From: Labilithrix sp.
GTDB taxonomy: Bacteria > Myxococcota_A > Polyangia > Polyangiales > Polyangiaceae
Direction of reading: 5' to 3'
Assembly: GCA_019637175.1 (NCBI GenBank)
Contig: JAHBWD010000027.1
Location: forward strand, 41,325 to 105,324
DNA: 64,000 bases
In this document: positions 26,277-35,362 of the stretch, one piece after another
How the letters are laid out: every line of letters begins with the position of its first letter
Position numbering within the stretch: position 1 is the first letter of the stretch
Translations under genes and position numbers: made by a program
Notes under the pieces: model-generated
Databases searched by the model: none
Told to the model about the DNA's origin: nothing
Seen by the model: the letters and a program-made list of their open reading frames with translations, nothing else

Positions 26277-27182
26277 TCAGCTTCGCGGGGCGACCACGGC
26301 CTTCGTCGGGGGCGGCGTGACGCGGGGAAGCGGGGGCGTGCCCGCGGGAAAGCGCGGCGGCGCGGGAGCGATCGCGCGGATCTTGGGCGGGTCCGAAGGG
26401 CGCTTCGGCGATCGATGCCCTGCCGGAGGCGGAGCGCTCGAGGGCCGCTTCGCCTGGACGCGCGGCAGCTCGCGGAGATCGCGGAGGCACGGCTCGTCGA
26501 AGAAGGTCTCGCCGATCTCGGTGGGCCCGTCGTCGAACGCGAGATCGGCGACCGACGCGCCGCGCGCCGGAGCATCGGCCTGGGCGGCGCGCATCGCGCT
26601 CGACGTCGACTTGATGATGCCGAGCGGATGGGGCTCCGACTTCTCTTCTCTCGGCGGCGCGCTGAGGACGACCACGGGCGCGACGGAGACCGACGGGAGG
26701 ATCGGCTCCGCGCCGTAACGCGACGGCGCGGGCGGCGCCGGTGTGCTCGCGTCGACGAGATCGCCCTCGTCGAGCTCATCGAGGACCACCGACACCTGGG
26801 GATCGACATCGGGCGCATCCACCGCGTAGCCCATCTTGGCGAACGCGCGCGCCGAGAGCTCGGACGACGGCACGAACGGCATCGGCCCTCGCGACGCTTG
26901 CGGCAGCGGGAGCGACGCGCGCGGCGTCGGGAACGCCTGCGGCGGCAGCGGCGTGTCGCGCGGGAAGGTGGCGTAGCGCGGGATCGCCATCACGGTCGGG
27001 CGGCGCGCCGGTTTACGGCCCCGTCCGACGATCAGCATCACGGCGATGAAGCCCACGACCCCGACGAACGCGCCGACCGAGAGGCCCGCAATCGTCGGCG
27101 TGATCGCCCGCGGCAGCTCGAAGGCGAGCGCCCCCAGCCGCGCGCCGTTTCCAGGCACGGAAGCCAAAGCAAGAAAAGTCAT
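26277..27182 (-). CDS. Single-pass protein with long Pro-rich cytosolic tail
   Basis: A 301-residue protein. One membrane segment (IAGLSVGAFVGVVGFIAVMLIV) sits near residues 33-54. The rest is a low-complexity, Pro/Ala/Ser-rich region with acidic patches (VVLDELDEGDLVD). It could be a scaffold or a phosphorylation target of Ser/Thr kinases. No known domain. It is 67 bp upstream of the zinc-ribbon gene on the same strand, so a three-gene operon is possible. Confidence 0.6.
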   Translation of the reverse strand: MTFLALASVPGNGARLGALAFELPRAITPTIAGLSVGAFVGVVGFIAVMLIVGRGRKPARRPTVMAIPRYATFPRDTPLPPQAFPTPRASLPLPQASRGPMPFVPSSELSARAFAKMGYAVDAPDVDPQVSVVLDELDEGDLVDASTPAPPAPSRYGAEPILPSVSVAPVVVLSAPPREEKSEPHPLGIIKSTSSAMRAAQADAPARGASVADLAFDDGPTEIGETFFDEPCLRDLRELPRVQAKRPSSAPPPAGHRSPKRPSDPPKIRAIAPAPPRFPAGTPPLPRVTPPPTKAVVAPRS

Positions 27183-27187
27183 CGTTC

Positions 27188-27235
27188 CCCGGGCAGGTCA
27201 TACGCCCGGGCGGCACGCTTCTTCCCTCGGCGTGC
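27188..27235 (-). terminator. Two adjacent GC-rich hairpins after the large lipoprotein gene
   Basis: Reading on the minus strand, a 6-bp stem (27230-27235 with 27213-27218) starts one base after the stop codon. A second 7-bp stem follows (27204-27210 with 27188-27194, gcccggg/cccgggc). There is no T-run, so termination is plausible but weakly supported. Confidence 0.45.
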
Positions 27236-27236
27236 G

Positions 27237-29126
27237 TCACTGCCAGGCGAGGCAGACGCCCGGCGTGTCGTCGGTCGTGAAACCGTGGTGCTGGCCCATG
27301 AAGTACGCGAGCAGAAAGTCGACGCCGGGTTGCGTCTGCCGCAGATCGCCCGCTTCGAAGAGGCCCCACGGGTGGCGTTGCCACATGAAGTCCGCGACCA
27401 CGCGCTCGCCCACGTCCACCGCGTCGTCGTGCCCCACCTGATCGGCGCAGCTCGGATCGCGCGACGGGTACTTCGGCGAGCTCCGCAGATCGACGGGGCG
27501 CATCACGCGCGGCGCGGCGGGGAACTGCGCGAGCTGATCGGCCGCCGACGTGACGACCGCCGGATCGAACGCGGCGCGCGTGCCCGCGTAGATGAAGGAG
27601 AAGAAGACGTTCTTCGTCTTCGAGAAGACGGGCCACATCTTGCCGCCGAGGATCTGATCGGCGAAGGCCGCCTTGCGCGCCGGATCGTCTTCGAGGCGCG
27701 CGAGGTTGTACATCGGCATCATGGCGATGTTGTTCGCGTAGTAGTTGCCGCCGCAGCCGGTGCCCTCGCTCCAGCCCTTGGCGACCTCGAGCCATTGCGT
27801 GACGTTGCCGCCGGGGCCCTTGCTGCCGGTGTAATACGCGAGGATGTCGGCGCGGTCCTTCGCGTACGCGGGAACGTTCTCGGTCACGTGCAGCGCGACG
27901 CGGAAGAACGACGCGAGCATGATCGCGCTCGACGCGCGCGGGATGTCGGGCACGAAGCCGAGCCCCGGGAGCTGGCGCACGAGGTGCGCGAGGTTCGGGT
28001 AGAACTCCTGGAAGCCGTACATCTCGGAGTCGTCGAGCTTCGAGACGTTCACGCGGAGATCGATCGCGCCGTTCTTCATCTCGCGCGGGCTGACGACGAT
28101 GAAGCGCGCGGTGACGTTGGTGGTGAGCGGAATGGCGCCGTTGATGGAGACGCGCACGGGCAGCGTGCGCTCCTTCATGAGCTCCTTGACCAGCGTGACG
28201 ACGTCGGCGCGGATGAGCGCGCGCAGGTCTTCGTCTGCGCTCGTGAGCGCGTCGTACGCGAGCGCGAGGCCGAGCATCACGCCCTGGTACTGATCTCGGC
28301 TGATGTGCCCGATGAGATCGTACTTCTTGCCCGCGTGGTCGACGCCGCAGTGCACGCGCTCGACGGCGCAGTCGAGATCGCCGATCTCGAAGGGGTGCGT
28401 GACCGACGACTCCTTCGCCCAGCGCACGAGCATGCCCGGCTCGCCGGCGACGTTGAGCCAGAGGTGCATGGTCGCGACGAGGCTGCGAACGCGCGCGCGC
28501 GCGTCGGCCGCGCCCGTCGCGCGGAGCCGGAAGGCCTCCGACGCGAGGAACGAGCCCGTCCAGATCGCCGAGTCGCCGATGCCGTCCATCACGGCGATCG
28601 TCGTGCGCGATTCGTCGGTGTAGCGCGCGCTGCCGATCCCGCCCGACGCCATCGACTCGCGCTTCATCCGCCCGAGGTAGGCGCGCGCGCGATCGTGCTG
28701 CTTGGCTTCTTGATCCAGCGTGGCCGGCTTGCCCGTCGCGATCGACAGCGGCGCGCACGACTTGCCGCCCTGCGACTCGCCGAGGGTGCACTCGTCGCTG
28801 CACTTCGACGGCGTGCACGCGCCCTTGAAGCAGCCGCTCCCGGCGGCGCACGTCTCTTCGATCCACGCGCCGGAGACGCACGCGCGAAGCTTGTCTTTCG
28901 CGAGGCACACGGCCTCGCCGCTCGCGCACTCGTTCGCGGGCGCGCCGGCTTCGGGCGGGGGCGGCGACGACGTGGCGCTCGGCGGCGCGCTCGTGGCGGG
29001 TCCGGGCGGAGCCTCGTTCGGATCGGCGCCGCGGCCGCCGTCGCCGCACGCGAGGGGAGCACACGCGACGATCGCCGCCAGCGCGGCGACGCCCACGACA
29101 GAAAGAGAAGAGGAGCGACCGCGCAT
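27237..29126 (-). CDS. Large secreted lipoprotein, alpha/alpha-toroid-like, unknown function
   Basis: A ~629-residue protein. The start MRGRSSSLSVV is chosen; a GTG 18 bp upstream is possible. The signal ends in a lipobox-like region (AIVACAPLACGD). A short Cys-rich module follows (CASGEAVCLAKDKLRACVSGAWIEETC), like the small repeats found in myxobacterial surface proteins. The main domain is helical with paired helices (GSFLASEAFRLRATGAADARARVRSLVATMHLWLN), reminiscent of alpha/alpha-toroid glycan lyases or hydrolases. I cannot point to catalytic residues. Confidence 0.7.
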   Translation of the reverse strand: MRGRSSSLSVVGVAALAAIVACAPLACGDGGRGADPNEAPPGPATSAPPSATSSPPPPEAGAPANECASGEAVCLAKDKLRACVSGAWIEETCAAGSGCFKGACTPSKCSDECTLGESQGGKSCAPLSIATGKPATLDQEAKQHDRARAYLGRMKRESMASGGIGSARYTDESRTTIAVMDGIGDSAIWTGSFLASEAFRLRATGAADARARVRSLVATMHLWLNVAGEPGMLVRWAKESSVTHPFEIGDLDCAVERVHCGVDHAGKKYDLIGHISRDQYQGVMLGLALAYDALTSADEDLRALIRADVVTLVKELMKERTLPVRVSINGAIPLTTNVTARFIVVSPREMKNGAIDLRVNVSKLDDSEMYGFQEFYPNLAHLVRQLPGLGFVPDIPRASSAIMLASFFRVALHVTENVPAYAKDRADILAYYTGSKGPGGNVTQWLEVAKGWSEGTGCGGNYYANNIAMMPMYNLARLEDDPARKAAFADQILGGKMWPVFSKTKNVFFSFIYAGTRAAFDPAVVTSAADQLAQFPAAPRVMRPVDLRSSPKYPSRDPSCADQVGHDDAVDVGERVVADFMWQRHPWGLFEAGDLRQTQPGVDFLLAYFMGQHHGFTTDDTPGVCLAWQ

Positions 29127-29146
29127 GGCGGTCGTCCGTAGCACGA

Positions 29147-29180
29147 AACGCGAAACTTTCGCACACGAAAGATTCGCGTT
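29147..29180. terminator. Hairpin between two minus-strand genes, terminator or operator
   Basis: A 15-bp stem with one mismatch (aacgcgaaactttcg at 29147-29161 and cgaaagattcgcgtt at 29166-29180) closes on the loop caca. It lies between the coiled-coil secreted gene (ends 29201) and the start of the large lipoprotein gene. It could terminate the former or be an operator of the latter. It lacks a T-run. Confidence 0.55.
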
Positions 29181-29200
29181 CTAAGCTTCGACGCCCCGCG

Positions 29201-29692
29201 TCAGATGCCGATGTCGCGCGTCGTGGTCGGGGCGCTCGACTTGCCGCGCCAGCCGCCACCGCCCCCGTTGCCGAGGCGCACGAGCTGAACGGCGCGCTCT
29301 CGCATGCTGCGCGCCTGCGCCCGCAGATCCGACGCCTGCGCGCGCTCTTCCGCCGCTTGGGAGCGCGACGCCGAGGCGCGCGCCGAGAGCTCGTCCGCGA
29401 CGGCGGCGATGCTGCCGCGATCGGCGACGGCGACGAGGTTCGCCTGGTTTCGCAGGATCCGCGCGCGGTTGGCGAACGTCTCCGCGTCGCGATCGAGCTC
29501 TCGGGCCGAGCGATCGCGCGCGGTCGCGGCCGTTTCCAATTGCTGGGCGCGCTCGAAGAGCTGGGTGGCCTGGAACGAGACGTTGTTCACCACCGGCCGG
29601 CGGGGCGGATCGACGTTGCCGGTCGGGCAAGCCATCGCGGCGCCGGTCGTCATCGTGATTGCGAGCGCCACGCCGAAAAACCACCTCTTCAT
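29201..29692 (-). CDS. Secreted coiled-coil Ala-rich small protein
   Basis: A 163-residue protein with signal peptide MKRWFFGVALAITMTTGAAMA and a Cys just after the cleavage site. The rest is nearly all helix (FERAQQLETAATARDRSARELDRDAETFANRARILRNQ), with regular heptads and many Ala and Arg. This suggests a coiled coil or helical bundle in the periplasm. It ends in a Gly-rich tail (GGGGGW). No family recognised. Confidence 0.7.
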   Translation of the reverse strand: MKRWFFGVALAITMTTGAAMACPTGNVDPPRRPVVNNVSFQATQLFERAQQLETAATARDRSARELDRDAETFANRARILRNQANLVAVADRGSIAAVADELSARASASRSQAAEERAQASDLRAQARSMRERAVQLVRLGNGGGGGWRGKSSAPTTTRDIGI

Positions 29693-29782
29693 GTCGCACC
29701 TCGGGAGAGTGAACGGAGCTCCGAGCCGCTTCTTACGGACCGGCGCCCGAAACGATCCGAGGAAAGTGGTAGGCTGAAAATC

Positions 29783-30637
29783 GTGAGTGACGTTTGGGGG
29801 TTCGGCACCGTCCGGGCGAACGATTGGAGCGAGGGGCGCCTCCCCTTCGAGGAGCTTTGTCAGCTCGCGTCCGTCGCCGGAGGGGTCACCTTTACGCCCG
29901 TCCAGGTCTCGAGCTACGCCGAGCTGACGTCGGCGATCCTCGCGGGCGAGGTCGCTCTCGCGTGGATGCCGCCCGTGCCGACGATCGAGCTCGAGGGAGA
30001 GCGCGCCGCGAGCGTCCTCGCGATCCCGGCGCGGCGCGGAGCGACCACGTATCACGCGGCGTTCATCGTCCGTCGCGGCGGGCCGAAGACGCTGGCCGAG
30101 CTCCGCGGGCGCCGGGCAGCGTGGGTCCAGCGCGACAGCGCCGCCGGCTACCTCGTGCCCCGCATGCACCTCGCCGCGCAGGGCTTCGACGTGCTGCGCT
30201 TCTTCGCGCGCGAGCTCTTCGTCCACTCGCACAGCGGCGTGATCGACGCGGTGCTCTCCGGCGACGCCGACGTCGGGGCGACGTTCTGCAGCGTCGACGA
30301 CGCGACCGGCGCGGTCGTACGGGCCGCCTGGCTCGACGCCGGCGGACAGTCGACGAAGCCGCTCGAGGCGATCGCGACGATGGGACCGATCCCGAACGAC
30401 GCCGTCGTCGCCTCGTCGACGCTCCCCGCGGCGGCGCGCGCGGCGATCACGCGATGGCTCCTCACGCTCGACGGCCGGGCGCGCGAGCTCTTCGAAGGGC
30501 TCCTCGGCTCGGGCGACTTCCGCGTGCCCGCGCCGAATCACTACGAGATGCTCCGTCACGCGCTCCGCGCCGCGCACGCGCGCGGCCACGACGCGCTGCC
30601 GCGCGAGAGCCGCATGCGCATGCGCGTGGGCCGCTGA
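29783..30637 (+). CDS. PhnD-like substrate-binding-fold protein without signal peptide
   Basis: A 284-residue protein starting at GTG. It resembles the phosphonate/phosphite ABC-transporter periplasmic binding family (PF12974 type): VWGFGTVRANDWSEG at the start, PVQVSSYAELTSAILAGEVALAWMPPV, LAELRGRRAAWVQRDSAAGYLVPRMHL and VIDAVLSGDADVGATFCSVDDA. No signal peptide, permease or ATPase gene is near. It may therefore be a cytosolic sensor or enzyme-like relative. It ends 2 bp from the convergent acylase gene. Confidence 0.78.
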   Translation: MSDVWGFGTVRANDWSEGRLPFEELCQLASVAGGVTFTPVQVSSYAELTSAILAGEVALAWMPPVPTIELEGERAASVLAIPARRGATTYHAAFIVRRGGPKTLAELRGRRAAWVQRDSAAGYLVPRMHLAAQGFDVLRFFARELFVHSHSGVIDAVLSGDADVGATFCSVDDATGAVVRAAWLDAGGQSTKPLEAIATMGPIPNDAVVASSTLPAAARAAITRWLLTLDGRARELFEGLLGSGDFRVPAPNHYEMLRHALRAAHARGHDALPRESRMRMRVGR

Positions 30638-30639
30638 CG

Positions 30640-32793
30640 CTACGCGCGTCGCGGCGGCGCGCCCTTCGTCGGTCCGAGCGGGAGGAAGCGACCCTCGAGC
30701 CAGAGATCCACGCCCTTGCCGTAGCCGGGGCCGGTGCGTCGCTCCGAGGCGCCGCCGGGCATGTGATAGAAGCCGCCGCGCTGGCCGAGATCGGTCACGT
30801 AGTGAAACGCCGGGCCGAAGGAGAGCGACTCGTCTTCGAAGCGCACGATGCGCGTCTGGAAAGGCGCGCACGGGGCGCCGGGGAACGTCACCTTCTCGCT
30901 GCACATGCCGAGCGCGCCGCCGAGCTTGCCGTTCGTGATCGGATCCGAGAAGCGCCGCACGATGGGGAACACGTGGCGCGCCTTCGACGCCTTCGCGCGC
31001 GGCCACGCGCGTGACAGGAGCTCGCGGAGCCCGGCGGCGTCGAGCAGCTCTGGGACCTCGAGGCCGAGGACGCGATCGACGTGGTACTGGAAGAGCAGCC
31101 CGGCGAACAGATCGTCGAGGATGCGCGACGTCTCGCGCGCGCCGATCCAGCGCTCGAGGAGCGCGCGCAGGACCTCGCCGTGCAGCGCGTGGAAGAGGCC
31201 GAGCTGCGATCGATCCTTCTGCTCCGGCGCCCACGCGACGAGCGCGCGCGCCTCGGGATCGTCGGGCAGGTGCGGCGCCCAGATCGCGGTGAGGCGCGCC
31301 GCGCAGCGATCGAGCTCGTCGTAGGAGACGCGCACCATGCCGTCCATGTCGTCGACGCCCGCGAGCAGCTCGGTGATCCGCTCGAAGCGATCGTGAGGCT
31401 CGGGGAGCGTCGTCCAGCGCTTGCCTCGCTCGCCCGCGGGTCGATGATTGGCCGCGACGATGCGATCGGCCGTGCGCGTCGGCTCCGGGCGCGCGCTCTC
31501 GTCGGCCGGAGGCTTTCGCGTGGGGAGATCCCAGCCCGCGCGCGGGTACGCGCCCGTCCATCCGGCGGGGCGCTGATCGACGCGGCCGAGCTGCACCTCG
31601 CCGATGTCGCCCGCGCCGTCGGCGAAGACGCCTTGCAGCGAGAGCACGTCGTAGCGGCGGCTGATCGCGATCGCTTCGTCGACGGTGCGCGCGGAGATCA
31701 TCTCGAGCGAGCGCGCGACGTCGCCCGCGAGGCCGTCGTGCCCGCTCCAACGCATGCACGGGTAGACGCCCTCGCGTGACGCGTCGCCCATCACGGTGCC
31801 GTAGTCGTTGTCGTAGAAGACCCACGCCTCGGGCTCGCGCTTGCCGCGCACGCGCACGCGCTCGACGCGACGCGTGAGCGGCCGCCACTCGCCGGAGACG
31901 AGGTGCATGCCGTCCTTGCAGCGCTCGGCGATGACGTCGACGTTGTCGGCGTGGCCGAACGTGTGCGAGAGCGCGAGCGCGTCGGTGCGCCCGCACGAGT
32001 TCCAGGCGAAGCCCGGGATCCCGATGCCCTGGTAGTACGAGCCGTCTTCGTACTCGACGTGCGACGCGTAGAGCACCGGCGGGAAGCGCCCCACTTCCAT
32101 GTGGAACTCGCCCATCAAGAGGGCGCTGCCCGTGCGCGACGCGCGCCCCGAGATCGCGAACGCGTTCGAGCCAGACGCGGCCGAGCCGGCGAGCAGCGCG
32201 TACTCGTCGGGGACGTGCAGGCCGCGGAGCGACTCGAGATCGAGACCGGCCGCGGCGTCGCCGAGCAGCGCGTCGAACGTCTCGCGCGGAGCGCCGCGCG
32301 CGACGAGCTCGGCGATCACCATCTCCGCCGTCTGTTGCATCGACGTCAGGCCGAAGAAGCACACGAGGCGGTAGACCGTCATGAGCGACTTGGGCGTGTA
32401 GAGCTCGACGGGCCGCCCGAGCAGGCGCAGGATCGCGGGCGTGCCCCGACGCGCCGCCGCGGCGTTGAAGCCGTCGCAGTAGGTGTCGATCCACGCGCGC
32501 GCCTTCGGCTCGAGCCGCGCGACCTGCGTGTCGAGATCGTTCACGAGGCCGAGCGCGCGGACGGCGCGATCGACCGTGCGGGCGAAGCGCTTCTCGCCGA
32601 AGATCGAGAGCAGCTCGCCGCGCGCCGCGGCGAGCACGAGGTGGATCTGCACGAGCCGATCGGTCGCGTGCATGTACCCGCGCGCCCACGTCGCGTCCGC
32701 GAGATCGCGCGCGTAGATCGTCGGATATCCGAGCGCGTCACGCTCGACGCGGATCGCGCCTCTCGGACCGGGGAGGACGAGCGCGTTGCTCAT
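30640..32793 (-). CDS. Penicillin-acylase-family N-terminal-nucleophile hydrolase
   Basis: A ~717-residue protein in the size range of penicillin G/cephalosporin acylases. The autocatalytic processing and nucleophile Ser lies in GSAASGSNAFAISG (about residue 209), with the expected Asn next to it. The segments GIPGFAWNSCGRTDALALSHTFG and RPAGWTGAYPRAGWDLP fit the beta-subunit. No N-terminal signal is seen (MSNALVLPGPRGAIRVERD), unlike secreted homologues, so it may be cytosolic. Family members hydrolyse amides such as acyl-homoserine lactones, penicillins or peptides; the substrate is unknown. An in-frame GTG start lies 21 bp upstream. Confidence 0.85.
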   Translation of the reverse strand: MSNALVLPGPRGAIRVERDALGYPTIYARDLADATWARGYMHATDRLVQIHLVLAAARGELLSIFGEKRFARTVDRAVRALGLVNDLDTQVARLEPKARAWIDTYCDGFNAAAARRGTPAILRLLGRPVELYTPKSLMTVYRLVCFFGLTSMQQTAEMVIAELVARGAPRETFDALLGDAAAGLDLESLRGLHVPDEYALLAGSAASGSNAFAISGRASRTGSALLMGEFHMEVGRFPPVLYASHVEYEDGSYYQGIGIPGFAWNSCGRTDALALSHTFGHADNVDVIAERCKDGMHLVSGEWRPLTRRVERVRVRGKREPEAWVFYDNDYGTVMGDASREGVYPCMRWSGHDGLAGDVARSLEMISARTVDEAIAISRRYDVLSLQGVFADGAGDIGEVQLGRVDQRPAGWTGAYPRAGWDLPTRKPPADESARPEPTRTADRIVAANHRPAGERGKRWTTLPEPHDRFERITELLAGVDDMDGMVRVSYDELDRCAARLTAIWAPHLPDDPEARALVAWAPEQKDRSQLGLFHALHGEVLRALLERWIGARETSRILDDLFAGLLFQYHVDRVLGLEVPELLDAAGLRELLSRAWPRAKASKARHVFPIVRRFSDPITNGKLGGALGMCSEKVTFPGAPCAPFQTRIVRFEDESLSFGPAFHYVTDLGQRGGFYHMPGGASERRTGPGYGKGVDLWLEGRFLPLGPTKGAPPRRA

Positions 32794-32832
32794 GACGACG
32801 CAGCGTTCTATCACGGCCGCGCGCGCTTCACG

Positions 32833-33750
32833 TCAACGCCGTCGCGGCGGCGACGCCGATCTCCTCGCGAGGACGACCGCGACCATCACGCCCGACGCGA
32901 TGAGGGACGTCGCGCCGAGCGTCGCCCAGCCGAGACGCTCGCCGCCTAGCACCGCGCCGAGCAGCACCGCGATGACGGGGTTCACGTAGGCGTAGCTCAT
33001 CGCGACCGCGGGGCGCGCGTTGCAGAGGAGCCAGCTGTAGGCCGAGAAGCCGACGATCGATCCGAAGACGACGAGGTAGAGCCACGCGGCGGCGCTCGAC
33101 CACACGATCTCCGCAGGGAGCCGCTCGCCCGAGATCGCGGCGACCGCGAGCATCCAGAGACCGCCGGCGATCATCTGCGCGGCGGCGGCGCCGAGACCGC
33201 CTCCCACCGCGCGCGCGAGCAGCGAGCCCGCGGCCCAGCCGAGGGGCGCGAGCACGACGAGCAGGCCGCGGCCGCCTCCGGTCGCGAGCGGCGAGCCGAC
33301 GCCGAGCAGCACGACGCCGCCGAAGCCGAGCGCCATACCCGCGACCTCGACGCGGCGAGGGCGCTCGCCCCGCAGCGCGGCGAAGCCGGTCGCGACGAGC
33401 GGCGTCGTCGCGCAGACCACCGCGGCGACGCTCGAGGGCAGCGTCTGCTCGGCGACCACCACGAAGCCGTTGCCGATCAAGAAGAGGAGCGCGCCGATCG
33501 GAGCGGCGAAGACCCAGGCGCGAACGTTCGGCAGATCCCCGCCGCGCATCTTCACGTACGCGAGGAGCGCGCCGCCCGCGAGGACGAAGCGCGCGCCGGC
33601 CATCAGGAACGGAGGCAGCGCCGCGACCGCGACGCGCATCGCGAGATACGTCGAGCCCCAGACGAGCCACACCACGGCGAGGGCGACGACGAGCCGAGGA
33701 TCGACCGAGGATCCACGCGCGCGCGACCAGGAAAGCGAAGAAGCGCCCAT
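32833..33750 (-). CDS. EamA/DMT-family transporter
   Basis: A 305-residue protein with ten predicted hydrophobic segments and the two EamA repeats (VVWLVWGSTYLAMRVAV at the start; LVVFGSIVGFSAYSWLL near the end). This family exports small metabolites and amino acids; substrate unknown. It is divergent from a MocR-type regulator with 142 bp between starts and inverted repeats in the gap. This is the classic layout of a regulator and its target transporter. Confidence 0.88.
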   Translation of the reverse strand: MGASSLSWSRARGSSVDPRLVVALAVVWLVWGSTYLAMRVAVAALPPFLMAGARFVLAGGALLAYVKMRGGDLPNVRAWVFAAPIGALLFLIGNGFVVVAEQTLPSSVAAVVCATTPLVATGFAALRGERPRRVEVAGMALGFGGVVLLGVGSPLATGGGRGLLVVLAPLGWAAGSLLARAVGGGLGAAAAQMIAGGLWMLAVAAISGERLPAEIVWSSAAAWLYLVVFGSIVGFSAYSWLLCNARPAVAMSYAYVNPVIAVLLGAVLGGERLGWATLGATSLIASGVMVAVVLARRSASPPRRR

Positions 33751-33778
33751 GGGCCTCCAGGATGGGGCTCGGGTTCAC

Positions 33779-33861
33779 ACCAGTACAGATGCAGCCAGAT
33801 CCGAAACGCATAGGCACAGAACGAAACTGTGGCGCCCATACAGAGCCCAATCTGTGCTGGT
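33779..33861. promoter_or_regulatory. Inverted repeats between EamA transporter and MocR-type regulator
   Basis: ACCAGTACAGAT (33779-33790) and ATCTGTGCTGGT (33850-33861) are inverted copies of each other with one mismatch, 59 bp apart. A shorter inner pair (CACAG around 33815 and CTGTG around 33827) lies between them. MocR/PdxR-type regulators commonly bind two such spaced half-sites. The repeats are in the divergent promoter region, so they are the best candidate operators. Confidence 0.6.
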
Positions 33862-33892
33862 CGACCCTCGCAACGATGCATACACTTCGAGG

Positions 33893-35338
33893 ATGCGCAC
33901 CGCGCGCGTGACCGAAGCCACGCCCGATGCCTCGTTCCTCTACGAGCGCCTCGCCGACGAGCTGGGCGAGCTCGTCACCCGAGGCGTGCTGCGCGGAGGC
34001 GATCGCCTTCCGAGCGTTCGTCGCCTGAGCGAAGAGCGAGGCGTGAGCGTCGCGACGGTGCTCGCGGCCTATGTCCTGCTCGAAGGGCGCGGCGTCGCCG
34101 AAGCGCGCCCGAAGTCGGGCCACTACGTCCGGGCGAGGAGCGCGGCGGATCCGCCGGTGCCCAGCGTGGCGCGTCGCGCGGCGTCGCCGGCGCGCGTGTC
34201 GACCGCCGCGGGGGCCGACGACCTCATCCGCGCGATGATCGACGGCCGCGGGCTCGTGCCGCTCGGCTGCGCGTACGTCGCTTCGGAGCTCTTGCCCCTG
34301 CGCAAGCTGAACGGCCTCCTCGCGGCGGTCGCCCGCGAAGGCGCCATGCTCGGCGGGGGCTACGACGAGCTCCGCGGCACCCTCCAGCTCAGGAGGCAGC
34401 TCGCGCGGCGCGCCGTCGCCTGGGGCACGTTCCTCGAAGAGGACGACTTCGTCACCACGCTGGGCGCGAGCGAAGCGATGCACCTGTCGCTGCGGGCGGT
34501 CACCAAGCCGGGAGACATCATCGCCGTCGAGTCACCGGCGTACTTCGGGCTCCTCCGTCTCATCGAGGGCCACGGCCTCCGCGCCATCGAAATCCCGAGC
34601 GACCCGCGCACCGGCCTCGATCTCGACGCGCTCGACGATGCGCTCCGCACAGCGCCCGTGCGCGCGGTCCTCGCGTCGCCGAACTTCTCGAATCCGATCG
34701 GCGCGTGCATGCCCGACGAGAACAAAGAGCGCCTCGTGAAGATGCTCACGCGTCGCGAGATCCCGCTCGTCGAGGACGACGTCTACGGAGATCTCGCGTT
34801 CGACGGGACGAGGCCCCGGCCGGCGAAGGCCTTCGACACCGCAGGCATCGTGCTCCTCTGCGGATCGATCTCGAAGACGCTGGCGCCGGGCTATCGCGTC
34901 GGCTGGGTCGCGCCCGGGAAGTTCCGCGACGCCGTCGAGAAGCTCAAATTCGCGCACAGCGTCGCTTCGCCCACGCCGACGCAGATGGCCGTCGCCGAGT
35001 TCCTCGCCGAAGGCGGCTACGACCGTCACGTTCGCAAGCTGCGTCGCGTGCTCGCGGCGCAGTCGCAGATCTATCGCGAGGCGATCGCGCGCCACTTCCC
35101 CGAGGGCACGCGCGTCTCGCGCCCTCAGGGCGGCTTCGTCGTCTGGGTGGAGATGAGAGGCGCGCGCAACGCGGTCGATCTCCAGCTCCGCGCGCTCGAC
35201 CGCGGGATCGCCATCGCGCCCGGGCCGATCTTCTCGGCCCGACAGCGCTTCGCCGACTGCATCCGCATCAGCACGGGACACCCGTGGACGCCACGCATCG
35301 AGCGCGCGATCGCGACGCTCGGTGAGCTCGCGCGGTGA
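33893..35338 (+). CDS. MocR/PdxR-type regulator (GntR HTH + aminotransferase-like domain)
   Basis: A 481-residue protein. Residues ~14-80 form a winged GntR helix-turn-helix (LRGGDRLPSVRRLSEERGVSVATVLAAYVLLE). The rest is a class I aminotransferase fold with the PLP-lysine region GSISKTLAPGYRVGWV and the Asp-Tyr stretch VEDDVYGDLAF. MocR proteins sense PLP or an amine/amino acid through this domain. It diverges from an EamA transporter, which is the likely target. The ATG at 33893 gives the shortest leader. A later start would remove the HTH. Confidence 0.9.
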   Translation: MRTARVTEATPDASFLYERLADELGELVTRGVLRGGDRLPSVRRLSEERGVSVATVLAAYVLLEGRGVAEARPKSGHYVRARSAADPPVPSVARRAASPARVSTAAGADDLIRAMIDGRGLVPLGCAYVASELLPLRKLNGLLAAVAREGAMLGGGYDELRGTLQLRRQLARRAVAWGTFLEEDDFVTTLGASEAMHLSLRAVTKPGDIIAVESPAYFGLLRLIEGHGLRAIEIPSDPRTGLDLDALDDALRTAPVRAVLASPNFSNPIGACMPDENKERLVKMLTRREIPLVEDDVYGDLAFDGTRPRPAKAFDTAGIVLLCGSISKTLAPGYRVGWVAPGKFRDAVEKLKFAHSVASPTPTQMAVAEFLAEGGYDRHVRKLRRVLAAQSQIYREAIARHFPEGTRVSRPQGGFVVWVEMRGARNAVDLQLRALDRGIAIAPGPIFSARQRFADCIRISTGHPWTPRIERAIATLGELAR

Positions 35339-35362
35339 GGGTCGTCGCGACGGCGCGCCTGC

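Noticed and set aside
29201..32689. 1162-residue minus-strand frame
   Set aside because: Only its last 163 codons match a real gene (secreted coiled-coil protein); the rest overlaps the acylase and binding-protein genes in the wrong frame.
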